Assembly: GCF_030272615.1 (NCBI RefSeq)
Contig: NC_081415.1
Span: 263,918,925-263,982,924 of the forward strand
Length of the DNA stretch: 64,000 bases
Direction of reading: 5' to 3'
From: Cryptomeria japonica
Taxonomy: Eukaryota; Streptophyta; Pinopsida; Cupressales; Cupressaceae
This document shows, in pieces, positions 11,811 to 23,162 of the stretch (its first letter is position 1; each line of letters begins with the position of its first letter). The translations under genes and the position numbers were made by a program. Under the pieces are notes generated by a model, which was not told where the DNA came from, ran no database searches, and was given only the letters and a program-made list of their open reading frames with translations.

Positions 11811-13985
11811 ATGATTGGATTGTTTCATTTTGTAGGTTCTTCCCAATATATGAGAGCATGCTATCGGCCATACCTTTCAAAGCCTCTAGAGTCAGATTTT
11901 GAGGCTTACACCAGAGGAAAGAGAGTTGCTACATTACGTAGGTCTATGGTATATGATGACCATGCCCACCATCAAGTTCCACCTTGCGATGATGATGGTC
12001 TTGATGGAGAGATGGGATGTAGATACCTCCACCTTTCTCTTACCTATGGGAGAGATGATGGTCACTCTAGAGGACGTGTACCAGATACTCTATCTACCTA
12101 TTAGAGGAGAGACAGTGAGGTATTGAGTTGATCACAATGATATCAACTATAGGAGGGAGTAGATATACTGCATTGGCAAAGAGATGCCTAGTGAGACGAA
12201 AGGTCACATTATGATCAGTTGGCGTTTACATCTTACCGGTGAGGTACCACTAGTGAGATGGTTGATGATTGCTACCATTGCATTAGTCATGTGCCCCAAT
12301 GGGCGTGACACATATATGCACATAGGTCTCACTTATACGGTGAGATCTACGCATAGACATCATAGGGTATTCTCCTGGGGGTGGAGCATGTTATCCCACC
12401 TCTATCATGACTTAAGTGAGTACATTTTTGGACCGGGATGCAACTTGATGACCTGCACACTATTAGAGATTTGGATACTTGAGAACATCACATGCACTAG
12501 ACCTGTTGGGGTTCCCATTGATTTGGTTCTAGAGCAGCCTAGGGTGTTTGTATATCCTCTTACCCATGAGTGGCGGTTCAGAGACTTGATGCATTGGAGG
12601 TTGACTCTTGACAGATTGATAGCAGAGGTCATCAGAGGGAGAACCTACCACAAGATGTACATGTGGGAAGGTATACATAGGTAGTTGTTTTGCATGTAGA
12701 GGATCCATCTTTTGGAGGGACAGGATAGCCACATTGTATTCCCATTTTACTTTGACCGAGTCCGATGACTGTTTGGGTTTGAGAAATGTATCCATACAAA
12801 TGTGTCTATCTACATTCGACACTCATGTATGACCCCTAGGACAAGAGAATTTCTAATACCTACCAGTGATGAGATTGATATCATAGATTCAAATGGGTCT
12901 GATTGAGATATCACGACTGACTATAGAGATGATGTAGGTGCACACCGGCGGTACATCACATGGTGGGGTAGGACATACCCTAGAGCTATCTTTTTGGCAG
13001 ACTTCCCTAGAGGGAACCCCAGAACATGGAGACATGCGGATGACAAGGAGGACCCTAATACATCCGTGGACCTTGATGAGGAGGACACATATGATTAGGC
13101 TGATGATGTAGGAAAGTAGGAGTTTGGTGGTGATGGAGATGATCCTGATGCAGGAGAGCCATATCTGGATGGCGATGATGAGGGGGATGGAGAGGATGAG
13201 GATGAGGATGAGTAGGATGAGGATGAGAGGGTGAGGAGGTTGAGGAGGTTGAGGAGGATGAGTCAGATGTAGTTCCACATCACGCCAGGGATGACACCAT
13301 AGCCTTAGATCCATAGATCATTCCATCGTGAGGGGACAAGGACCTTATAAGGGGTCCTGATTCCAATCCCCATCGTCTCATGCCCACTGTACAGATACAT
13401 TATGAGCATGGAGAGCCTAGCGGGTCCCAGTCACATGAGGTCTCTTTCCATGAGCCCTATTGGTGGGAGGGAGATCTAGGTAAGGTGTTTTATGATTGTT
13501 CAATTTATCCATCTTAATTACTTAGATGTGATGATATAGAATGTTACTGATGAAAACCTCTTTCTATCTCTGCAATTGGCATTTAGGAGTGGCGCTCCCT
13601 TATCCAGAATGCAGTGATAGACATAATCACTACCACACACATTACTAGCTCCTTGGAAATAGTGCGTAGACCTTAGACGAGTGTTGAGTGGCATGAGGAC
13701 CGATTCACCCCCTTCCAAGTGGAGTTAGAGGTCTAGCGAGAGAGGGAGATTACTTTGTTAGAGAGACTGCAACAGACAGAGCATGATCTAGCGGCAGCTC
13801 AGGCAAAGGCAACTACATATCGCGAGATCATGATGGATAGGGAGCGTAGGAGCTCTTCGCGGAGTCACTAACATTCCACATCATGATACACACCCATTTT
13901 TCCACCCCCACAACCAAATCAAGAGGGGATGTCCAGTCACCACCCTCCAACTGTTAGTCGTAGGGATAGGAGATGACTATGTTGT
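11811..13985 (+). pseudogene. Plant mobile domain (PMD, aminotransferase-like) ORF, transposon-derived, decayed
   Basis: The frame from 11,899 reads LTPEERELLHYVGLWYMMTM, then RWDVDTSTFLLPMGEMMVTL and EDVYQILYLPIRG. This is the signature of the plant mobile domain, a family known from host MAIN/MAIL proteins and from MULE and gypsy elements. After in-frame TGA (12,124) and TAG stops, the same frame continues at 12,184-12,684 with the second half (FSWGWSMLSHLYHDL, then LLEIWILENITCTRP). Further on come an acidic Asp/Glu-rich stretch (about 13,060-13,260) and a coiled-coil-like tail (LLERLQQTEHDLAAAQAKA, about 13,755-13,815). At least six in-frame stops show it is non-functional. No LTRs or TIRs were found around it, so the carrier element type is unknown. 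It is more likely a transposon passenger than a host gene, given its surroundings. Confidence 0.75.
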
Positions 13986-14573
13986 AGTATGTGACACTTT
14001 TTAATGTACAGAGATATACATGTTATGACACTTATCAATATCTATTTATATTTGCTTACGCTTTTATCTCAAACAAGTTATTTTAATTCTTGAAACAATA
14101 TATGCATTGCTTTGATTAAAAGTAACATATTTGGTAATGAACATGTATGTCTAATCTAATTTCCATGTGATTTATTTCTCAATGCTTCATGATTAAATTG
14201 ATACATGTGTGATTTAATTAAATAACTAAGTATTTAATTAAATTCTACTTTGGTGATGTAGAAGGAAAATGTGTTAAGCCTAAGAACTATATGACTAATG
14301 TGATTTAATTAACTCTAATTAAACTCAACATGATATAATCCTACTTAACACATAAGAAACTGTATAACATGCTACCACATATAAAATGTAAATCTATTAC
14401 AATTTACATAAATGAATCCAAGGCAAACCATAAACTGAAGAAACATGCTTGTCAAGAATGAAGTAATGTAGATTAAAAAATGCAATATCATTTAATACTA
14501 CATACTTTAAAAAAGATATGCTAACATATTATCCAATTTGAAGAAATAAAAGTCACAAGGGGAGAGAATAAAC

Positions 14574-14574
<1 letters not shown>
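13986..14574. other. AT-rich non-coding stretch
   Basis: No ORF, RNA gene or repeat structure stands out. It may be the 3' part of the element carrying the PMD ORF. Confidence 0.4.

Positions 14575-14607
<33 letters not shown>
14575..14607. repeat. (GA)n microsatellite, about 16 units
   Basis: An uninterrupted GA run directly follows 'aaacta', in front of the integrase-tail relic. Confidence 0.9.
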
Positions 14608-14610
<3 letters not shown>

Positions 14611-14611
14611 A

Positions 14612-14910
14612 CTAGGCATAGTATATACGAAGGTGCATAGCATTTATAGGTTCTTTGAGAGGCATAGCTTCCACATCTCCTATCTTGTAAGCACCTATTC
14701 CATATACTTTGACAACGATGTATTGTCCAAGCCAATTAGGGCTGAATTTTCTTTTCTCCTTGTTGTCCTCATTTTTGTTTTCAAAAATGATGGACCATTA
14801 CATAAAAAATTTATCAAAAAATAAAAATTTTACACTATGGAACAATTCCCGAGGAATAATTTTGCTTTGCCCTTGGACTAGCTTAATCCTCGGTCTATCC
14901 TCAAACCACA
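14612..14910 (-). pseudogene. C-terminal tail of a Ty3/gypsy integrase (separate relic)
   Basis: The minus-strand frame ending at the TAG (14,612-14,614) reads FENKNEDNKEKRKFSPNWLG, then QYIVVKVYGIGAYKIGDVEA, MPLKEPINAMHLRIYYA and stop. This matches the usual gypsy integrase end (K-F-x-P-N-W-L-G-P-Y, G-A-Y, K-E-P-I-N, H-L-R-x-Y-Y). The frame has one stop upstream (near 14,800), then RPRIKLVQGQSKIIPREL back to about 14,910, which I do not recognise. The tail at 26,709 already covers the ENxxN...KYG part. This relic therefore overlaps copy B rather than completing it, and may come from another gypsy copy. Confidence 0.65.
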
Positions 14911-14989
14911 TTTCAAATTTCATCTCATTTTGGGTTCGTTTGCTATATTTTTCGTTCAATTTTGGGTTTTTTCTTCCTAACTGCAGGTG

Positions 14990-15900
14990 GTAAATTTTCC
15001 TTACGTTGCAAGTTTTAATGTTTTCCTTTGTTTTAGTCTTTGTAGGGAGGTTTTTAGCTAGTTACAAGTGCACTTTATGAAAAAAGAACTTGTAACTTAC
15101 TTTTTATTTTCCCCTTGATGCATTTTGGCTTTTTAAGTCATAATAGGGATTTTTTGGATAAGTTACAAGTTAATTTTAAATTACAAATTTAAAAAGTCAC
15201 TTGTAATTCTTTTATAAAGTTCCTATTTTAGTGTTTTTACTTGTAATGGGGATTTTATTCCCCTATTACATGTGTCAAGCTATTAAAACTTTTTAAGGGG
15301 ATTTTATTTTCCCCTTACAAGTTATTATAACTTGTATTTCTCTCTCAAACACCCGATTTTGCCTAGAATGGACATAAAGTGACATTTTATAACTTGCAAT
15401 TGAGTTTTAAAAGCCTAATTTGCTCCATGAATAAAAATAAAGACATTTTTGAACTTGCTAAAGGGTTTTTAAAACTCGATTTCGCCTTGTGGAATGAGAA
15501 GTGACATTTTAAACATGTAACATGAAGTCAAAAACCCGATTTTCATTGTTGCATGCAAAATTGAAACTTGTTCTTCATTTCCAATAACCTGACCAACCAA
15601 GAAGGCGGATTTGTTGAAGATTTGAAGCAAATTTTGTGGATGAATTTTAGGAGGTAAGAGACGTTTTGGATTTTTTCCTATTTTTATGCATTCATGAACA
15701 TGTCCCACGCCATTTGGAGGTTCAAATCGTTGGATTTTAATGGAATATGAACATCAAAAAATGAGTTTATTAATGCCCCAATTTTCTTTAAAATTTGTCA
15801 CCATTTCAACACTCTCCTAAGTCATTTTTTATTCCTTCACCTAGGCATGGGGTTTGGATAGAGATTCGACCTATTTTCTTGCATCTTCAAACATGTTTTT
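14990..15900 (+). other. Leader / LTR-like non-coding region of the outer pol-less element
   Basis: There is no coding capacity. The octamer ACTTGTAA or its complement TTACAAGT and close variants recur about ten times between 15,055 and 15,330, interspersed with 'ttttccccttg' phrases. The same vocabulary (acaagttacatgtaa, ttgcaagtcaag, ctacaagttg) recurs at 25,755-25,845, on the other side of the element's ORF. That suggests both are LTR or leader sequence of one element. The exact 5' boundary was not found. Confidence 0.4.
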
Positions 15901-15927
15901 GCTATTATTCTCCAAATCCGAGTTTGG

Positions 15928-17240
15928 AAAAACGTGGCAAGGGTGGAGGATCACATCAAGGATACAGAGATAGGGCATGTGGACATGTCAGAATTCATTA
16001 AGAGGGTGGAGGATCCGCAAGATAGTAATAGCAGTGGTTGTTGGACAGCCACATTCATCATGCATCTTATTTTCTAGTGGCTGCCCTAGAACCTGAATTT
16101 TTTCTCGCTTGTGCTCACCACTTTGACAAGGAGATGAGAACCATTAGAAATGATGATGGTGAGGCAATAATCCACCATGATGTGGATACTATTGTGAGAG
16201 TCTTCAGAATACCACCAACACCTATAGTGCAGTTGAGTACTATGCCAAGAGAGAAAAGGACTACAAATACCACATTAATAGGTGGATTCATGAGCCACGA
16301 GTCACCTTCATGAGGTGGACTAAGTTGTACAGTTGTGACTTTAAGTGAGAAATTGGAGACATCATTACTCTCCTCGGCAGGACGATGGGTCTTGAGCACT
16401 CTAATATGTTTGAGCCCTAGATGTATTAGTTTACCATGTTCATAAGGCAGTCCCATCATATATCATTGGGAGAGATTATCAGTGATGCTTTGTGTGAAAA
16501 ACTTGCAACAGTCCCTACTACCATGACTTTCTACATGAATTCATACTTAGTGTATTTAGCAACATCACTCAGACATTTCCCTGGTCTTTCTACCAAGGGT
16601 GATCACTCGCTTATACCTGTGTGGGAATATTATGATCAACTGCCTTTGAAACCTAGCAGATTACATTTCAGAAGGGTTCAAGATGCATTATTTGGTTACT
16701 TCATGTGCCAGTTTGAAAAGACTCTAAAGAACAGAAGGGTGTCAGATGAAGCATGGAAAAGGGTGAATAAGTATGGGTGCTTGTTTCTTCAATTCCAAAC
16801 TTTCACTTATGTAAGAGTTGCATGCTACAGTGGGCATACATACTTTCTTCCTAGATACCTAACCGATAAGGTCATTCTTATGGAGTTGGGAAGACAAATC
16901 ATGGTTGTGCACACTCATCAATTTGTCAAACATAAGGTTGGAATGGGGATTTCTACAACTAACCCATTGAAGGTTGGTCAATATTCTCTTGTCACATCCG
17001 TCAAAGACAAATCTATGGAGATTGAGATGTAGGAGGTTAAACTCAAAAGGTTTAAGTCAAGGGCAGATTTTGACTACCGGGGTATGAAGGAAAAGATCAA
17101 AAATCCCTTTGTACATGTCCATTGTATTGAGGATAGCTGGGTAGATCTATGTACAGAAATTGAGATTCTCAAGATGGACTACTGGAGGCTTACTGTTGAG
17201 TAGGTTATTAATCTGAACCTGGTGGACTGCAAAGAATGAT
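15928..17240 (+). pseudogene. Outer pol-less element: N-terminal domain of its large ORF
   Basis: Plus-strand coding is spread over frames. NVARVEDHIKDTEIGHVDMS starts near 15,930; then LEPEFFLACAHHFDKEMRTI and IIHHDVDTIVRVFRIPPTP (16,038-16,313); then 16,436-17,032 with HISLGEIISDALCEKLATV and NSYLVYLATSLRHFPGLS; then scattered continuation to about 17,240. Two phrases resemble the inner element's ORF: (I-x-x-x-V-x-x-(I/V)-V-R-V-x-x-(I/L)-P) and (SYLVYLATSLRHFPGL against NLLVCLMLYITKEVPGI). The order is the same. I do not know this domain by name; it is reminiscent of PMD-type passenger ORFs. Frameshifts and stops show it is dead. There is no reverse transcriptase, integrase or zinc knuckle in this element. 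Confidence 0.55.
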
Positions 17241-18403
17241 TAATGATGGTAATGTGCTTGATCCAAAGTTTGTCTCATGAAGGGTTGAGGAAGCCCCACT
17301 TCCTTTAATCCAATGGTCACATAAAGAATGAACTTTCATTCTTGAAATATTTTAGCCTATCTTAGCTAACACCAACACTTGGCTAAAAGTTAATAGTGTT
17401 AGACTCATCAAGATCAAGATAGGAAAAGAAGATGACTCTATAGGGCCTCTTGGATGTAAGTCTAAGATTCAGATTGACAACAAGGGAGCTGCATCATCTT
17501 CAGGCACTAGGATCAAATTGTGGGCTATTCGGGCAATAGTACTTCCTCCTAAGGAGGTGATAGTTTGCGGAAAAGAAAAATCCCAGATTCACATTCATGT
17601 GATTGATCCTAATAATCCAGAGGAAGAACAACAATCCAATGATGCTCCTAAATCACTGACCTCGAAGTCACCTCATGAGATTCCCTCCTCAGTTTCCATG
17701 GAGCTACCTCTATCTCCTCCTGAAATAATAGTGGAGGAGTCTCTTCAGAATTTCATTCCTATTCCAGCAGTTGAGCCACCTCTTGATCATCAATAAGAGA
17801 GTTTGTTGGAAATCCCTGAGGATACTCTTGCATATATCCATTTGTCAGAGATTGATACCTCTACTTTTGGCTTTGAAGAATTTATGAGGCAATCTTCATG
17901 CCCTTTGGTTAGCAAGAAAACCATGGTTGCCATCCAAACAAATACTCCTCCCAAGGTGACCACGACTGTTCAAACAGAAACTGCTTCTCCTTTGTCTTTG
18001 ATAGCTACTAGAGGAGAACTAGTCGTTTTACCTCCATGGCTTAGTTCTTTTACCCCAAAGAGGAAGAAGCATGAAATCTCTCTTGATGCCTTTGATTATC
18101 AACAACTCAAGTATTCTAGGCCGAAGGTTTCTAAAAAAGCCAAGACAATCTCAAGAGTAACTGTTGATAGCAACAAGATGACTACATAGGGAAATACAAG
18201 CTATTGATTATAGGGTTATAAGGATAGAATTGGGTAAAAAAACACATGAAGTGGTCAAACATGATGCCCTACAATCCGTAGCTTCACTAGTACAACAGTA
18301 TGATGAACTTCTAGCAAAGAAAGACAAGATAGAAGAGGAGAATAGGCAATGTGTTGCAGTTGTTCATAAAATTAAAAAACATGCTAGTGAAGGGAGTAAT
18401 CCT
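17241..18403 (+). pseudogene. Outer pol-less element: C-terminal low-complexity and coiled-coil part of the ORF
   Basis: Frames 17,518-17,796, 17,803-18,189 and 18,230-18,403 continue the outer ORF. They give a Pro/Ser/Glu-rich segment (ELPLSPPEIIVEESLQNFIP), a basic patch (FTPKRKKHEISLDAF, then KVSKKAKTISRV) and a coiled-coil-like stretch (LVQQYDELLAKKDKIEEENR). The frame is cut at GSNPTS by insertion of the inner LTR element at 18,404 and resumes at 24,946 without shift. Its annotation as a normal gene would be wrong because the surrounding DNA is all element-derived. Confidence 0.55.
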
Positions 18404-18408
18404 ACAAG

Positions 18409-19088
18409 TGTTAGGATTCCCAAAGATACTGAGAAACACAACCCCAACATGAAAAGTACACCATAACATAGTATTTTTAACAAGGAAACCTGGCATGCGA
18501 AAAACCTCGGTGGGATTTGTGACCCACAATATTCGCTTACTGGCCAATAAGAGAATATTATTGTTTACAATAGGGGCCTGCACATGTAGGAAGGCCAAGT
18601 GCCTAGAGCTCACTGCTCAGTTACAAAAGAAGTCTCACTGACTTACAAAAATGGATTATACAAATCCAATGTCATGTACTGCTTCATATCAACATCTACT
18701 ATGCCTGGTTCAGTACCGGTTTAAGCTCTACAATATACATAAACCCTTATTCAATATCTGCCTTAAAATTTGCATATTAGGTCTGCATTAATCCTTTATC
18801 CATCTATATCACCTAAATGTTCTACAATGATCTCATACTTATATGAGCCATATTACAATCTGCCAAGTTGGCTTACAAAAGATTTTACAATTAATTACAA
18901 AATATATTTACACAAAATTCCTGTCGGTCAGGGTGTCGGTAATCTTCCTTTTTGGTGTCAGTGATCTGTATGTCGGTGTAGAGTATGTCAGTGTCTATGC
19001 CTGCCGATATCATATGATTGTAGGGTTACCATCAATGACAATACTTTCAATCACCTATAATTTCTCATTGGAGTGTGCATTTTCTAAC
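18409..19088 (-). mobile_element. 3' LTR of the inner element (680 bp)
   Basis: Nearly identical by eye to 24,157-24,945, except for a loss of about 109 bases near its low end: 'gatactgagaa' joins directly to 'acacaaccc...'. It ends CTAACA at 19,088, followed on + by ATCTCCCCCTTTG. Confidence 0.88.
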
Positions 19089-19102
19089 AATCTCCCCCTT
19101 TG
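19089..19102 (-). promoter_or_regulatory. Polypurine tract of the inner element
   Basis: The minus strand reads ACAAAGGGGGAGAT immediately before the 3' LTR, the expected plus-strand primer. Confidence 0.75.
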
Positions 19103-19498
19103 TCATTGATGGCAACACTCATGAGAAAAATCCAAAAGTGTCCAAAAATGTTGTCCAAAAAGAATCTGCCAAACTATCCTACCAAAATTGTGTAAACAAA
19201 AATGTATGCTCCCCCTGAGCTGATGATGTCTTTGTTCTTATCATTTTTCTCATTTTCACTACTCCCCCTTTGACATCAATGACAAAGGTTGTTATTCACT
19301 ATCAGTGGAGTGTGGTTCCTGCCTAGATCCTTGTAACTAGTGGGTTACAATCTAGAAAAGATCTACCAATACAAAATGTAGACTATCGTTGAACCTTTTG
19401 TTATCCTTTAATGTCGCTTTAGTTCTCTGAGTTGTACCGGTGAGTATGTGCATCTTCTCTTCCGATGTCTTAAGTCTAGGAACCAGAGCCTCAGAAAT

Positions 19499-20898
19499 TC
19501 ATTTTCTCAAAGAAATGAGGTAATCTAGTTTAGGACCTAGTTTGCATTTTAAATCCTTTGCCTTAACCTTTATCTTTTCTTTATCTTTTTCTAACTTCTC
19601 AATTTTCACCTCAAGATCTACAATGTTCTTTTCAATTTTCAAAAATGAATCTGATGTTCCTATTAAATTGTCAGCAATATTGTTGATTTCTTCTTGTGCT
19701 TTGCTGATCTCCAAATCTATGTCCTCGATCAAAATATTAGTTTTGCAGGTATCTTTGTATAGTTTCTTGAAATCCAAAATTGTTTCTCCTAGTGCCGGTA
19801 ATAAGGTTTCCATTTGTTCCTTATTCTTCTTCATTATTTCCTCAAAGAATTTTTCTTTCTCCTTGTTCATTTTCTCCTTGAATGTGTTTTCATTTATCTG
19901 GTCCAATGTAATTAGATTCCTGGTTATATACTTAGACAATGTGTCTAATTTGGTAAAAGAATCTTTAATATCTATGTTACACTTTGGAGATATCATTTTC
20001 AAAATTGGTAATAAGTCATCTATAGCCTTGTAAGCTTGTGCATTACACTCTGTGATTTTCTTTATTGAGTCCAAGAGTACCTCTGTCACATTTGTAGGCC
20101 AAAATTCGGTCATTGATGTGCCAGATGACTATCCAACTATCCTCACAATCTGTAGACCGTCGGTTGTAGTGATAGCATTGCTTTCCTCTTTCTCAAGAGG
20201 ATTTGTTTGAGTTTGCATTTTCACTACCAAAGGTTTGAGTTTTTCAGATGAAGGTGGCACTGTCTCTGTTTGAACCTGTACCTCAACCTTTTTCTATTCT
20301 GGTTTCTCAACCTGTGCTTCAATGGGTTTCTCTGTGCTCTCAATTGCTAGTTTTTCTCATGTAGTCTCGGTATGCACTATCAGTTTCTTTGTATTTACCT
20401 TTGCACTGTCTACTACCGGTGACTCAGTTTGTTTTTAGTTTTTATGGTTGTCGGTGGCTCAGTAGATGCAACAGTATGCACATCTGTCTTCTCTGTTTAT
20501 TCCTTATCTACCACAATATTTACCTCCTGGGTGTCTATGTTCATAGTGTACAAAATTTTATACTCAAGATTTTTATCCTCTTGAGGAGTCTCCATACTCT
20601 CTGTTGTCGATTGTGTGTCAACGGTTTCTACCGGTAGAGTATCAGAAGGAGGTGGGGACAAGTTATCAGTTATTTTTAGGCTTGGAGGTCCACCTACCTT
20701 ACCTTTCCCTTTATCTCTATCCTTTTGGTAGACTCTGATGGTCTTAGGTCTTTTAAGTTCTTCCTCTTTCTCTTTTTCAACAAAGAATATGTCCCATTGA
20801 TCTGCAGTTTCTTCAAAAATTTAATTTAGTCTGCCTGCCATCAGTGCTACATGTCGGTGACTGGTTGAAAATATTGTCTAGTTGGCCTCACTAATTAA
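19499..20898 (-). pseudogene. Inner element ORF2, C-terminal part
   Basis: This continues the large ORF after the stop near 20,899. The minus-strand reading gives ADQWDIFFVEKEKEEELKRP, then a Pro/Thr/Ser/Glu-rich linker (LPVETVDTQSTTESMETPQE, about 20,560-20,640). A 204-codon frame at 20,113-19,499 follows (MTEFWPTNVTEVLLDSIKKI; later a heptad-rich KIEKNIVDLEVKIEKLEKDK). The last part is strongly predicted coiled coil by inspection. The layout parallels the outer element's C-terminus. Function is unknown. Confidence 0.5.
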
Positions 20899-22674
20899 TT
20901 AATCTATCTCTTCAGTAGAGTTCACTGGGTGAATTGCAAGCAATTTTTTTATTTTTATCTTTTTGTCTAGCTCAACAATAGCTACCCTTCTAGCTTCTAG
21001 TCTCCTATATAAATCATTGGGAATTTCATCAATAATTTCCATCAAAAATTTCTTGTATATGTCCAAGTGTAAGATTACACTATTATCTACACTTTCTTTA
21101 TCATCATTGGAAAGTGTGTTATACAGTTTGCTGATATTTTTCAATTTCCCATCCTCTGTTATTTCACTTAGAAGTTTGTCCAGTGGAGCGATATCCTGTT
21201 TTACCTTCTTTTTATTTGGAGTTAACTTCTTAACTGGAGGCCTAACTACCTGTTGCTTTTGTCTTGTTCTCGTAGGTGTAGGTGAGGGTGTCGATGAGGT
21301 TTTTCTTTTCCTTTCTATCCTTTTGAATACCGTCGACATTTCACTATCAGAAGAAGTTGCAACTAGTGAAAGTTGAGCTTTCGTTTGAAGTCCTTCTAGC
21401 TCACTTTCCTTGATACCAATTTTGCTTAGTACATCTTCTTTGATAGCTTTCACTTGTCTTGAGTCTTTCCTTACTATTTGCTCAGTCTTCTTGACTCTTT
21501 TCTAAGACTGAATACCACTCTCAATTGTTTTTGCATTGCCAAAGATTTTCTTAGAGGGTTCCTTTGGTGCTTCAAGGAGGGATTTTGCATAAGTTTCAAT
21601 GATATTATCATCTATTTCATATCCCATTTCAGTTACCCAGATAGTCCTAGGGACAATTGCCTCCATCCATATTTCATCTTTCTTAATTACAAAACATATT
21701 TCCTTTTGATATTTATCTACAATTGCCTGAGATAGCCTTATTCTTGTCTTCATTCGAGCCTTCAGTGCTTGAAAATGTTCATTTATATTTTTCTCTCTGT
21801 CTTCTCCCATGTTGTTTAATGTGTCTAATAGTTGCTTTCCTACTAGTATATCAAAGTCAAAGTCTTTCCTACCAATACCAGGTACTTCCTTAGTAATGTA
21901 CAACATCAAACATACAAGCAAATTTCCAAATCTGAAAGTTCCCTTCTTATCTCCTTTGATCTTCTTCAGATTGTCTATAAATTCATCTTTAAGCCATTCA
22001 CACACATCTATTCTTGCATTGTCATTCACCATGTCATATGCACTTTTAATACATAGGTTGGATACTGAGTTTAACCTATTAGCATGTATAGCCTTATAGC
22101 CAAGGATCATACTGACAAATCTAACATTTATGTACTTTACATCATTGACTCTTAGAGACCTTTTGTCAAATGTTGCACCGGTTAAGCTCATTACTATGTC
22201 ATTTCAGACCTTTTTAGTTATGTCAGACCTGCTACCAGTGGAAGGTAACCCTATCACTACCCTAACTACTTCTTTGGTGATCTTATGGATGGAATCCAAC
22301 CAAAATAATTCTCCATGGACTCTGCTTAGGACTATTCTTATCACATCTTTAGGAAATTTAGGAATGCTAAGAATATCCACAAAACCTAGGGTTTCTACTA
22401 CCTTGTGTTCCAGTTTGATATTCACATTTACATCACAAATCACAGTCCTATACATGGTTTTGATTTCATCATCTCCTAATTCCTCTATATGACAATGTAT
22501 GTATATCCTAGGATCCTCTGCATAAACTACTCCCTTAGGTATTTTTGAAAATGCACCTATGGTATCATCCTTCTTCGCAATTTTGGGAACCAGTTTGAAT
22601 ACAGGTCTAGGGTGCTTGATAAATTCAATCACAGTAGGGTTTGCAATAAATTCAGGTGTGGATGAGGAAGCCAT
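20899..22674 (-). pseudogene. Inner element ORF2, conserved N-terminal domain of unknown function
   Basis: Starts with ATG at 22,674 (MASSSTPEFIANPTVIEFIK) and stays in one frame to 20,899, about 590 codons, broken only by a TGA near 22,201 and a TAG near 21,502. Landmarks are ELFWLDSIHKITKEVVRVVI, MILGYKAIHANRLNSVSNLC, GTFRFGNLLVCLMLYITKEV and VGKQLLDTLNNMGEDREKNI, then a basic, Pro/Thr-rich segment (TPSPTPTRTRQKQQVVRPPV). Several phrases resemble the outer element's ORF in order. I do not recognise a named family. It is not RT, integrase or protease. The long preserved frame suggests it was under selection when the element was active. It follows the zinc-knuckle ORF by about 500 bases. Confidence 0.62.
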
Positions 22675-23162
22675 AGTTATAATACCTCAATCTGCCTTAA
22701 GGATGAGTGATTGGATGAACTGCTTCACTTTTTTGCTAAGGATGCCTTCGCTCAGGAATTTTCGTGCTCTCAAAGATTTGAATGCTCAGTGAATGAAAAA
22801 GGAGCCAAAACACTTACTTTATAATGTTATTTTCTCCAACTACCACATTTAATGCTTGTCAGTTGAGTCAAACTTAACTCATCTATCGGTAAAGAAGTTA
22901 TTCAACTTCTTACCATCAACCGAGGGTAAATTAGCATGTTTTTCAATTTGTTGCCAAACCCTCAAAGGATTTTCCTTCAGTTAGATGAAGAGTCTCCTAT
23001 CGGTGGAGTGATACTCTATCTTGTCAGTGGAGGAGTATTCCCATCAACATTCTGATCTGACTTTCTGATCCATTGCTTTTAGAATTCTTGCTTTACCTCT
23101 TCAACTTTTTCTTTACCTTTCAAGCTGGGTCCTTTGTTATTTTTCGGTGATGTCTTGCTTCT
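22675..23162 (-). other. Spacer between the two ORFs of the inner element
   Basis: Every minus-strand frame has several stops and no ORF is supported. It could hold the splice or internal initiation signal for ORF2; nothing specific was seen. Confidence 0.4.

Noticed and set aside
15928-18403. Host gene for the plus-strand ORFs
   Set aside because: Frames are broken, it is nested in a gypsy element, and the same type of ORF occurs in a clear LTR element inside it.
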